A program made the position numbers and the translations under genes. Below the pieces are notes generated by a model. The model ran no database searches, was not told the DNA's origin, and saw only the letters and a list, made by a program, of their open reading frames with translations. From Pleurodeles waltl (Eukaryota > Chordata > Amphibia > Caudata > Salamandridae): a stretch of 64,000 bases of DNA. Below are positions 48,220 through 57,501 of this stretch, piece by piece; the stretch's first letter is position 1; every line of letters starts with the position of its first letter. The stretch spans positions 1,537,404,782 to 1,537,468,781 of the forward strand of contig NC_090444.1 of NCBI RefSeq assembly GCF_031143425.1, written 5' to 3'.

Positions 48220-48950
48220 TGGTTCATATGTTTGGTTCATATGTTTGCCTGGCAAGCACTAAGAATTCTGTCTTGGTGAGTGTCAGGTAGGCGCTGAATG
48301 AGGTGCTGGCAATGTCTGAGCTACTGGATGGCTGAAGCAGAGGAGACTTTCATGTAGAGTTGTCAATCATTGACATACTAGTGAATTTTGATGCTTTTAT
48401 GTGTGAGTAGAGCCCAAATGGGCTGCATGTAGAGGTTGAAGATGACAGGGGGCAGTATGGAACCCTAGGGGACTCTGCAAGAATTAGGACTTGCTGAGAC
48501 CTAGGTGTACAAACTGGTGTCTGTTGGAAAGTGCAGCGGAGAATCAGTGAAGGACATTGCCAGTGAATCTCATTCAAGACTCCAGGGTTTGGATCAAAGG
48601 TTGACTCTTTCGAAGGCAGCGAAGAAGTCTAGCAGTATCTGGAGGCGGGCCATCTTCTTCTGTGGTCAGTAGGGTGTTGACTGTAATGTGTAACATAGTG
48701 GTCTTGTGCTGCAGTGTGATGTGAAACCAGTTTTGTAATTATGCAGGAGTTGTCTAGTACTGATGTGATCTTGGAGTTGAGCATGCAATTCTTTTTTGAT
48801 TATCTTGGCACAAAAAGTGTTTAAGTGATGGGCAGGTAGTTGGCAATGTCATAAGGATATAGTATACGTTTCTATATGAGTGGGAGGACCTGGCATGTCT
48901 TCTGGGAAGATGCTTTGAGTGAAAGGAGTGGTGTCAATCATGAGTAAGGA
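48220..48950 (-). pseudogene. CR1/L2-type reverse transcriptase fragment
   Basis: Minus-strand pieces in changing frames read LQDHISTRQLLHNYKTGFTS, ILLDFFAAFERVN (motif A, where the second Asp became Glu), VPxGSILPPVIFNLYMQPI (motif B, with a stop in place of Gln) and YVNDWQLY (the YADDTQLY box, decayed). The order and spacing fit the palm of a CR1/L2 reverse transcriptase. It is strongly mutated. Confidence 0.75.
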
Positions 48951-49366
48951 CGAACCCTGGTTTTTCTGTGTCCATCCAGTGCTTTGAGGTGTTCACTGAT
49001 GTAGGGAGAATGCAAGAAGTGATGTCAGTTACTACACAGATGAATGCAGGAATATACAGTGATGTCACTACCTGTGCAAAAGGATGATAGTGAATGACAC
49101 ATGCTTACCTGGCTTCTTCTTTTAAACTTGGTTTTGGTAGGAAAATACTGATGTGACTTCCTTTGGACATGGATGATGTGAAATGACAGGGTCATCTAGT
49201 AACCTCATGTGCTTCTGTATCCATTTGTTTTATTTACATTGGCATTTACATAACATTCATTCCATTCCATGATTGCACTTGGAAGCTTTATTTCTAATAA
49301 TCCAAAAACAGATGAGTTCAGTGCATACTCTAAGCTGATTCAGATGACTCTGATAGATTCGCTATC

Positions 49367-49384
49367 AAGAGCTGACTGGGCATG
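49367..49384. repeat. L1-C target site duplication, 5' copy
   Basis: AAGAGCTGACTGGGCATG, identical over 18 bases to 53,936-53,953. Confidence 0.95.
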
Positions 49385-50582
49385 AGGGGGCATGGCTTGA
49401 CCAGCCAAGACGGCAGTCACGACCTAGAGCGGCTCTGTGGTACAGCCCCGCTAATCTGCGATTTATCAGCAGAAGGACGGGTGGCTGGGCACTGCAGGAC
49501 CAGTGATGGTTGTGACGGAGCCACAGGGACTGAGCTGGTGCCATCTCCGGCTCTGGCCAGGACCTGATATAGAGGTTCAGGAGCCACGTGGACAGACGGG
49601 AACACTGAGTGGGCCTTCCACAGTGGGTTTCGGTGTGTGGCGGATACAGGCCTGGAGAAGGCCTTGCTGCTGGTGCCTCATTGGGGCCGAGAAGTCCTCC
49701 CGGCTCCTAAGCACGGGCCCTGTGCCGCTACCCCCTCTCCTCCCCTTATTCTTCAGACACTGACAGTGGGGAGACCCCCCAGAAAATTGAGCTGTCAACT
49801 GCAGTGCAGTGATGGGAGCCTGACTTTCGCTTGGCCCCCGTCTGCTTGGCGGGCCCCTTGACACAAGTTCTTGGGGGCAGCAGAGTTGCAGGGGGGCATT
49901 GAGGAGGCCTTGGGAATCCCGTGGCCTGGAAGGGGCCCCCTGAAAAGAAGAAGCTGCCTAGGAGATGTTGTTGCGGCAGGGGAAGGCCTGGTGATGCAAC
50001 GGGTGGTGAAGCCCCCTGTAATCCTGGACCCCTTTGCCCTTGGGACCTGGTCCTTGCCGGACCCTCTCAAGCCCTCAGCAGCTGGAACCTGGCCATCGTC
50101 TGGGCCTCTTTGCTTGGCCGCTCCCTCGGTGGTGACCCTAGGTGGGAACAGGAGGAACGCAGAGGCCTTGTAGAGGTCTTTGCCCTGAGACTTCTTGGGA
50201 TGGAGGGAGAAGCGTGGGGAACGCAGAGACTGGTCTTAGGTCACACCCGCTGGAGAGTTGGGCTGCTCATGCTGCTGCGCATACTAGCAACCATACTGCA
50301 CAGAAAAGCAGGCCCCATGCCCTGGGTATCCCACGCTGCGAAGACCACCTTCATGCTGTAATGCACCTACATCAAGAGGCCACATTATGAATCACCCGCC
50401 ACTGTATGGAGGCTGCTGAAGGGTGAAACTGCGGTACGTGGGTTGTAGAGACTGTGCACCCACTGAATTAAAGCTAGTTTACTGCATTTCTGCCTACCCG
50501 GTCCTGTGAACTGGAATTACCAGCCCCTTGGCGCCAGTGAAATGGGCTGTCTTCATTTTGGGATAGGAACAGCTCGTAGACT

Positions 50583-51516
50583 TTGAGACCTGAGGCCTTG
50601 GCCTCCAATACTCATAAGCTAAATACAGTGCTGGCAACGGTGGAACGCATTGGCGCAGCTCTTGATCAGACACGAGCATCACTGGATAACAAAATCAATA
50701 AGGTGACCAGTGACCTCAACCTATTACATGCAGATCATTGTAAACAGGTAGACAAAATGTGCCTGCTGGAGGGTACCTGGAGTGACCTTGCTCCTAAGAC
50801 TAGTCACATGGACACCTCACTGCGGGAATTAATTGATTTGGTCATGGTGCTGGAGCACCAAGCGGATGATGCAGAGAAACGCACCAGGAGAAACAAAATT
50901 TGTGTTGTAGGCCTTCCTGAAGGAGTGGAAGGTGCTGATGCTGTTTCCTATGTGGAGAAATGGATTCCCGAACTGATCCCAGTGGGGGCACTTATGCAGT
51001 TCTTCTCAGTTGAATATGCTCACCGCGTCTCGACAAGACCCCGAACATTGAGTGCAGCTCCAAGGCCATTCTTTTTTCAGTTGTTACACTTTGTAGACAG
51101 AGATACCATACTGCAAGTGGTGCAAACGCTCCTGGCCTTCAAGTAGACAATGTTAAAGTGATGATGTTTCCAGGCTACACCTGTAGGGAACTCGGCCTAA
51201 CATACTCCCTCTTCTTCCCTGCCAGACTGTGAGTTGTAGTGGCAGGGGAAGACCTGCTTCTTCAACACTCCTGCAGCTGTTTGGGAACTGCTGGAGTTGA
51301 AGGGGATTGGTCAACCAACAAAAGTTAATGGCAGAGTGGAAGGAGCAGAGAAATCTGAAACCTTGCAGACATAGGAGCTGCCGACATTGTGAAATATCCC
51401 CTGATCGGCACGGCCATGCCCCGGATTTAGAGCAGATCATCCAGGAGCAGCGTCATGCACTGCAGACCTCTGCGGCTATCAGGGATGGGATGACTACTTC
51501 AGACACTGAAAAATAA
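50583..51516 (+). pseudogene. L1-C ORF1
   Basis: The frame at 50,583-51,146 has a long coiled coil (LNTVLATVERIGAALDQTRA and onward) and then the RRM entrance KRTRRNKICVVGLPEG, ending with RPFFFQLLHFVDRD. A stop at 51,144 is followed by traces of the C-terminal domain in other frames to about 51,516. It is an L1 RNA chaperone pseudogene. The true start could lie upstream of the first ATG used here. Confidence 0.8.
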
Positions 51517-52193
51517 CTAAATGACTCTGATGCCGAAAACGACTCCTTTGGTGGAAACCTCTCAGACACTGGGTCAATGACCCTTCCTACTGTGATGCCC
51601 CAGACGGCACATGATATGATTTAACACTTGTATTGATGCTATGCGCTATTTTCTCTAACGCTTGCTGTCGCTGCCATAGAGGGTTGATGGCTCATGCTGT
51701 GTTGCATTCTTGCAACTGCACTGTGTCCCTGGATCAGACCTGTTCCTCCACTTAACTGGTGGCTCTGCAGTGCCCCCCAATGGGGATGGGGGGGGCGACC
51801 TGTGGGGCAGATGCAGATTGCACTGTGCAGCGTACTTGGCCCCTGTCTGCAAATGAGATGTGCTAGGGGCATTTGCCGCTGGGCGTACTGGCTGAAGTGA
51901 AACCCCCCACTTACCTTTTTGTTTGTGGGTACCTTCTTTTCCCACACTAGTTATGCTGGATAGGTGAGTTAGCTGGTTTGGGCAGACATCTGTTGTCCCT
52001 CTGCTCGGATGGTATTCCGCTGTGTTAATTTTGTGGCTGTTATTTGTTATATAGTGCATTTGTTGGTTGTTAGCTGGAGTACTCAGAGAGTGTTTTGAGA
52101 CTGGCTCCCGCAGCGTCCCTCCCCCTGTGGCTTGATGGATTGTTCTGTTTTAAGAAGCAGTGAGCTCAAAGACTCTCTTCTGAATCCCCAACT

Positions 52194-53060
52194 ATGTCTC
52201 CTGTTAACATTCTTACATTGAATTTGACACCCTATCAGAGGTGGCAGGCTTATCGCAAGGGCAGTTCTTATTGTATAACTCCCTGATAGTGTCACTTTCT
52301 CTGCACTAGGGAGACATTTAAACTGAACCGCCAATGTACCTCTTGGTACAATATTTGCATGTTATGGGTCGAGGTGGCTATTTAGCACGATGGCTCACAG
52401 TTGCACTCCGGACATACACAGTGCACACCTGTGCCTCAATGTGGATTGGTTGGGAATGTGACCTGGCTAAGCCCTGTACAGATAAGGAGTGGTAAACTTC
52501 CCTGAAAAGCCACACCAATATTCCGCGCAATGCACAATTCCATCTTATCCAATTCTATATACTCAGTAGAGCCTATCTTAAAACGGCAAAGATTAGCTAG
52601 TACTTTCAGCATACGGATGCAGCCTGCCCCCGCTACAGGCTAGTGGCGGCCGACTTGTTGCACATGCTGTGGTCCTGTCCCTCATTATGCAATTATTGGT
52701 GTGCATAGGAGATGGAAATTTGTAGAGCCCCCTTCGATAGAAGCATGGAAGAGTTGGTTTATGGTGTGGGCGGAGGCAGAGGGGGTGGTGCTACGGAGGG
52801 AAGATAACTTGGGATTACGCACATTTCTCTTGGCTTCTAGCTGGGATGGGATTTTGCGGGAGCTCCAAGAACAAGAACAAAGATTCAACACAGATACTGC
52901 AAAAGCGGCACCTGCGTTGGCGGCAGACAGTTGAGATGCTGAATGCAATGGATAAACGTTGTCCCCAGTGGGCAGCACGCTTGGTCCTTCCCCTCCAGGG
53001 GAGTGGGGCTTGACAGAATGAGCTAAGAAGATCCTGCGGACGTGCGCTGGCGTGACCTTT
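52194..53060 (+). pseudogene. L1-C ORF2 with large internal deletion
   Basis: MSPVNILTLN at 52,194 matches the start of an L1 ORF2 endonuclease. Within about 12 codons the sequence changes to material from the C-terminal end, including the cysteine-containing LLHMLWSCPS (about 52,657-52,690) and a terminal helical part around EAWKSWFMVW. Nearly all of the endonuclease and the whole reverse transcriptase palm are missing. The element is non-autonomous. Confidence 0.7.
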
Positions 53061-53293
53061 TTAATTGATTTGGTGAAGATGCAAAGGTATATAAGGGGAG
53101 GGGTGGGTGGCCGGGGAACGGACTCTAGAGCAGGTTTCTGTTGTATTGTTATATTGTTGTACATAACTTTTATGCTGAATCTTAACTTCTTTGCAGTGTG
53201 GTGCACTATAGCCACCTGCCAAGATGATGCAATGATATATTAATTCTCTCATGCTGATAATCATCCCACAAGTTGGTGGCAGGTGATGTCTCT

Positions 53294-53303
53294 TAGTCCT
53301 AGT
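53294..53303. repeat. Target duplication of the ribozyme-bearing repeat, 5' copy
   Basis: TAGTCCTAGT here equals TAGTCCTAGT at 53,731-53,740, on the two sides of the 427-base insertion. Confidence 0.8.
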
Positions 53304-53473
53304 ATGGCTGGGTCGGAACTGGGGTGAGGTGGCAGGCAAAATAACGATGGATTAGACCCAGATCTGTGACTGGGGATTCTGTCCATCATTTTATTTTGTG
53401 AGATTGCCTTGTGAGCCCTAAGTGGCTAGGGTATGCCCATACGTGGGTCCCTTGCTTGCTGCGCCACTGGATT

Positions 53474-53528
53474 CAAGCTAGCCTGGCTGATGAAGGGTGA
53501 TACCCTGAAATCGGTCATAGGATGCTTG
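53474..53528 (+). ncRNA. Hammerhead ribozyme, type I, with intact core
   Basis: The conserved CTGATGA is at 53,487-53,493. Stem II is AGGGT (53,494-53,498) with ACCCT (53,502-53,506) closing a GAT loop. GAAA follows (53,507-53,510), then TCGGTC with the GUC triplet; cleavage is expected after 53,516. Stem I pairs CAAGC (53,474-53,478) with GCTTG (53,524-53,528) and CCT (53,482-53,484) with AGG (53,519-53,521), with an internal bulge. Stem III (ATC/GGT) is only three pairs without a loop, so it could only form between two molecules, as in known dimeric hammerheads. The first pair of stem I beside the cleavage site is a G-A mismatch, which may weaken cleavage. Confidence 0.8.
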
Positions 53529-53599
53529 AATACTGTCCAGGGAGGACCAGAATTGGCAGTTCAGGCTGGACTGCTCCCGTAGGGAGCAGGTCAAGACTG

Positions 53600-53607
53600 A
53601 TTTGCAT
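53600..53607 (+). promoter_or_regulatory. Octamer motif ATTTGCAT
   Basis: A perfect octamer at the end of the first monomer. Octamers form the distal element of vertebrate snRNA promoters, and newt satellite 2 is known to use that promoter type. Whether a proximal element is present was not established. Confidence 0.45.
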
Positions 53608-53730
53608 ATGGCTGGGTCCTTACTGGGGTGACGTGGGAAGCAAAATAACGATGGATTAAACCCATATCTGTGGGTGAGTGCTTGAAAAGTTTCAACACTC
53701 CGTCCATCATTTTATTTTGTGATATTGTCA

Positions 53731-53740
53731 TAGTCCTAGT
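53731..53740. repeat. Target duplication of the ribozyme-bearing repeat, 3' copy
   Basis: TAGTCCTAGT, partner of 53,294-53,303. Confidence 0.8.
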
Positions 53741-53935
53741 CTACCACCATCTCAGTTCTGATTGTGCATTCTAACTATCCACAGGTGTAAGTTTCACTGC
53801 TGGTCAAAATTATTGAAAACATAAAATGTGGTGTCCTGGATGCTGCATCCCTAACTTCCACACTGTAGTTGACATATATGATATTTATTTCAATTTCTCT
53901 ATATGAAAAAGAAATAAACAAATTCAAGCAAAAGA

Positions 53936-53953
53936 AAGAGCTGACTGGGCATG
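53936..53953. repeat. L1-C target site duplication, 3' copy
   Basis: AAGAGCTGACTGGGCATG, identical to 49,367-49,384. Confidence 0.95.
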
Positions 53954-54641
53954 GCCCATAATTGTGCCCAGTGACAGCAGGACAGTGGCTGTATCCTCCA
54001 TCCTTGCTTATTGGGACAGGAGGTTTGTGATCAGAAAATGACAGGTGTTAAAAGAAAAAAAAACTAATGGTAAAAGGGACAATATGGTTAGGATCCAAAA
54101 CCTAAGATTACCGACACTTGTCAGTTATGGTATGGAACACAGTCAAATCACAAACGACAACTTCAATTGCTCCATTGAGGACATTTAAATAACATGTCAG
54201 AGATTACACATTCAATGAAAACATTGAAGTTGGAAATTACCGATCAATTATACATCTGTTGAAATACAGCTTTCCTTCTATATGCAGCTTTCCGAGGACA
54301 TTTAAATTAGGGTTGAGAGGATATTCTGTTCCACCTTTAGAAGTGGACTCTGCATTACTTTTGTAACGTGGAGTTCTAGGCAAATTCTGCCAATCGCTGA
54401 TTGGCAAAAAACGTTCTTGCACAAAGATACATAGAAGTAGGTCAGCAAGAGTGAGCAAAATTTGGTCTCCCTAGCATGATTTCCGGTCGCTAGAAGAACA
54501 TAAGGTGAGATTTTTTAACACTGCCAATCACAAGCTTAAGTAGTCAGAAGACAGCTGTTCGAATAGAAAATCTACTCAAGCAGCATAACAATTAACTCAA
54601 ATAGGTTTGGTTTGTGCTGAGGCTTCAGCATGGAGCACCAT
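53954..54641. other. No recognisable gene
   Basis: A/T-rich DNA without domain-bearing frames. Confidence 0.4.
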
Positions 54642-54644
54642 ATA

Positions 54645-54684
<40 letters not shown>
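54642..54684. repeat. (TA)n microsatellite
   Basis: A TA run with a short TG interruption, immediately before an LTR-like repeat. Confidence 0.9.
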
Positions 54685-54688
<4 letters not shown>

Positions 54689-56585
54689 GTTGGACCTGTC
54701 ATCCTTAGCGTGGTCTTCTCCCCAACTGTTTGCCTTTCTCCTCCATATTTTCGGATCTTGTTTTTGCTGGTATTGAGACTCTGCGATCTTTACCAATGCT
54801 AACTGTGCGCTCCCTTCTAAACATTGCAATATTGGCTATCACCAATTGGTATATTTAATGTACTTGTAAGTCGCAGTAAAGTGGCACTACCTGTGTCCCG
54901 GACTTGTAAATAAAATGCTGCTAGGTGGTCTGCAGCAGTGATTGTGCCCCCCACTTACGTAGTCCTTTAAAAATGTCTCAGGCCTGCCATTGCAGAACCT
55001 GTGAATGCAGTTTTAAAATGCCATTTTGGTCTGGCAAAATAAAACCTTTCGCCAGGCCCAAACCTTCCTTTTTAATACACACAAGTCACCCCTAGGGAAG
55101 GCACTGGACAGGATACTTTTATCTTTCAATGTCCAGGTAGTGAGAAACTCTTAAATTTGTTTTTCACTACTGCTCCACCTGTCACTCCCATAAAATAACT
55201 TTGGATTTGCTTTATTACAATTTATAAGTGTAATTTTCAAATTGGTAGAAATTGGTAGAAATAGCCAGATCATGTTTGGTGTCTCTGGAATCCTAATTTA
55301 AGATCCTAACTTATGATGAAGTTTAATGTTAAATTGCAATTCTGTAAATGCCATTTTTTTGCCTTAGCCCTTTGATGCCTGCAGCCTGTCACTGGTCACA
55401 CGGATTAGGTATAGTTGTATGTTAGGTTTTACGTATCTCACAAAAAGGCCAAACAACGTTACATTGTCACGCCAGCCTTCTTGGAGCCAGGGCAGGGGAG
55501 GTATGAAATTCTTTGCACTTCAAAGCCACAGCCTGCAAGCTTCTCCCACCTTCCAGAACTAGAGCACCAGGGTATAAAAGACAGATCTCAGACACCACCA
55601 CTTTAGTACATTTCTGGACCTGTGTGGACACTCTTCCAGGAAGTAGAAATACTGTGCTGCTAAAAGGCTGCACTCTGCTGTACTCCTGTTTTGCTGTGCT
55701 GACCTGCTGCCCTCTTGCCTGGGTGAGAAGGACTGGACCTGCATTTCTTGAACTCAGAACCCACAGTGACCCCAAGAGCAGGTTGCCTGGCCTCGTGATG
55801 TGAAGCTTCTAACAACCTTGCATCTTCACCTGGACTCTGCTATCTGTGCATCTGCCCTACCAAGTGGGCCTAGGATGCTCTGATGGCGTGCTAGTAGAAC
55901 CGACGCATGTCCTCAGCTATGCAGCGTGAACCAAAGCGGAACCGATGTATTACCGCCGATGGATGAATTGGACCTGCCGCAAAGGCTAGAATCACCAGCA
56001 CAACCCACATTGCCTTCGAAACTTCTGATGCGCAACACTTCCTTGGCAGAGACCCTCTCATCTCTCATCGACGGCACCTACAGAACTGAGGCATTGACCT
56101 GACTGCCCGTTGCAGCCCTGACACCAGACTCTGCATCTCAAGCCCCGTTGATGGGATCATTGACGTTGATGCAACAGGGCCTTGCACTGCGGCCTCGCCG
56201 CATCTTGGATCACTTCGGCTGTGTGTTATGTCTTTGATGCAGACCCAAGCATGGCTCTGCAACCCGGGTGCCTGCACCGCAAACCGGGTCCCCGTAGCCA
56301 GCCCACACTTCATTGTGGTCGGCCTGAACTTGTGACTTTGTCCCAGACTGGCGTGACCAGATAGCCATAGTATCTGCTTTACATTATTTGCCACTATTTT
56401 GTCTAAAACTTAAAAAAATTCAATATCTCTGATTCTACTACTTGGATTTTTGTCATTTGGTAGTGTTTTATTTATGAAATTAAGATGTATATTTCCAACC
56501 TGGTGAGGGATCCTTTTTCTGTGGTGTTTTAACTGTTTTACTGTTTGAAGTGTTGCACAAATATTTTACACATTGCCTCATAGAT
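54685..56585 (+). mobile_element. LTR-like repeat, plus strand, 3' end lost
   Basis: This shares a common start with the solo LTR on the minus strand at 57.5-59.7 kb: CATCCTTRGCGTGGTCT, later ACTTGTAAGTC or its like, and GATTGTGCC...CCACT. It contains a strong TATA box (GGTATAAAAG, 55,571-55,580) in the right orientation and a GC-richer leader afterwards. The terminal part present in the other copy is missing beyond about 56,585. No coding capacity. Confidence 0.65.
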
Positions 56586-56701
56586 GTCGATGCACCAAAA
56601 TGCCAGGGGTAGAGGAAGTGACACACATGCTATGTGACCCCTGCCTGATGTCACAGGAAGTGACATCACACAAACTTTGACATGGGGGTATCACAGGTAT
56701 T
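56586..56701. repeat. Minisatellite with ATGTCACAGGAAGTGACAT words, left part
   Basis: It contains TGATGTCAC-AGGAA-GTGACATCA (about 56,647-56,669), a 9-bp perfect inverted repeat around an ETS-like GGAA, and further TCACAGG words. The array continues after the two insertions at 59,693. Confidence 0.6.
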
Positions 56702-57480
56702 TATATTCTCACAAAAAGGACAAGGAATAAAGTCTGGTATAAAGACCATACCAATTCAAACATTTATATGCTGAAAAAACGGCCCTCACCCACAATTTGT
56801 GGCATGCTTCATCATAGGGCCCGCTAACACACTCAGAGATATAAATCCCCTTCGGAGTGGAGCAGTAAGGGTGGGGGGACATAAAAGCACAAAAGACAAG
56901 ACCAACAATAATGGCACAGGGACCAGAGACGGACAACAGAAAAAAAACATAAAACTCACTCAGGCTGACCACTTATCCGAATTTATTCTAGTGCAGCCTG
57001 GACAGGATTAACATTTTTTATTGGTGGTGTCTTCAGGAATTAATTACCTGTACACCCCAATCTCTGTAGAGGGTCAACATGTTTCGGCCTATTCAAAATG
57101 CCAATTTGGGTCATGCGGCCTTCGTCAGGAACTTCGTCCTGTCCTAGTATTTCTAAATGTCCCTACCTGTTAGTCCATCAGGAGGTTCACTGATTCGTTA
57201 CTTTAGGTACACTTTTGTTTGTCAGCACACTCAGTTGTCGAGTTTTATTATCACTTGCTTTCATCAAAGCTGGGTGGGAGCACCACCCTGTAGTCACACA
57301 TTCGTCAAGGGTCTGGTGCTGCCGGTCACTGCCGCTTCCCGGCTCTGCGTGGATGCAACATATAAATGTTTGAATTGGTCTGGTCTTTATACCAGACTTT
57401 ATTCCTTGTCCTTTTTGTGCGAATATAATTGGTTTAGGGAGGTCAGACAGGAATTCCCTCTCACCCCTTTATAGTGTTTT
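56702..57480. mobile_element. 779-bp element with 70-bp inverted repeats and 15-bp target duplication
   Basis: The segment at 56,702-56,771 and the reverse complement of 57,358-57,427 agree over 70 bases with about three mismatches; both include ACAAAAAGGACAAGGAATAA. The element is flanked by an exact GGTATCACAGGTATT at 56,687-56,701 and 57,481-57,495. The right inverted repeat is followed by a further 53 bases before the duplication, so the element is not symmetrical. No reading frame is conserved. A hammerhead-like core lies on the minus strand. The duplication length suits target-primed retrotransposition, and inverted terminal repeats with ribozymes are known from Penelope-like elements. 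Confidence 0.8.
57071..57128 (-). ncRNA. Hammerhead-like core inside the 779-bp element
   Basis: On the minus strand CTGACGA (57,128-57,122) is followed by A and GGCC (57,120-57,117), a loop of about 27 bases, GGCC (57,089-57,086) that can pair as stem II, then GAAAC (57,085-57,081) and ATGTT. The ACATGT after GAA is self-complementary, which suits a dimeric stem III, with a UGU-U cleavage triplet. Stem I pairing is only partial (AGTTC with GACC...). The core is well formed, but activity is doubtful. Confidence 0.55.
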
Positions 57481-57501
57481 GGTATCACAGGTATTACCTA
57501 C

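Larger units (their letters stand above)
53304..53730 (+). mobile_element. Satellite-2/retrozyme-like element, 1.4 copies of a 304-base monomer
   Basis: The monomer runs 53,304-53,607. A second, partial monomer starts at 53,608 with the same ATGGCTGGGTC and shares GCAAAATAACGATGGATTA and the CCATCATTTTATTTTGTGA words, ending at 53,730. The whole is flanked by a 10-base direct duplication. The first monomer holds a complete hammerhead core and ends in an octamer motif. Newt satellite 2 is a tandem repeat of about 330 bases with a hammerhead ribozyme and an snRNA-type promoter, and metazoan retrozymes are tandem ribozyme repeats. This unit fits that class, but homology to either was not tested. 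Confidence 0.7.
49385..53935 (+). mobile_element. L1-C, internally deleted L1 with perfect target duplication
   Basis: The insertion is bounded by an exact 18-base target duplication. It comprises a GC-rich 5' leader (49,385-50,580), ORF1, a spacer, the first few codons of ORF2 fused to its C-terminal end, and a 3' region ending in an AATAAA-containing A-rich tail (about 53,905-53,934). The 3' region was later hit by a 427-base ribozyme-bearing repeat. The unmutated target duplication argues for a more recent insertion than the broken frames suggest, so it was probably mobilised in trans by intact L1 proteins. Confidence 0.9.

Noticed and set aside
49382..50390. Several long frames in both strands of the GC-rich stretch as genes
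   Set aside because: They lie in the 5' leader of L1-C, overlap each other in all frames, and result from GC-rich DNA with few stops.
52685..53215. 176-codon minus-strand frame as a gene
   Set aside because: It is antisense to the L1-C ORF2 C-terminal part and has no recognisable domain.
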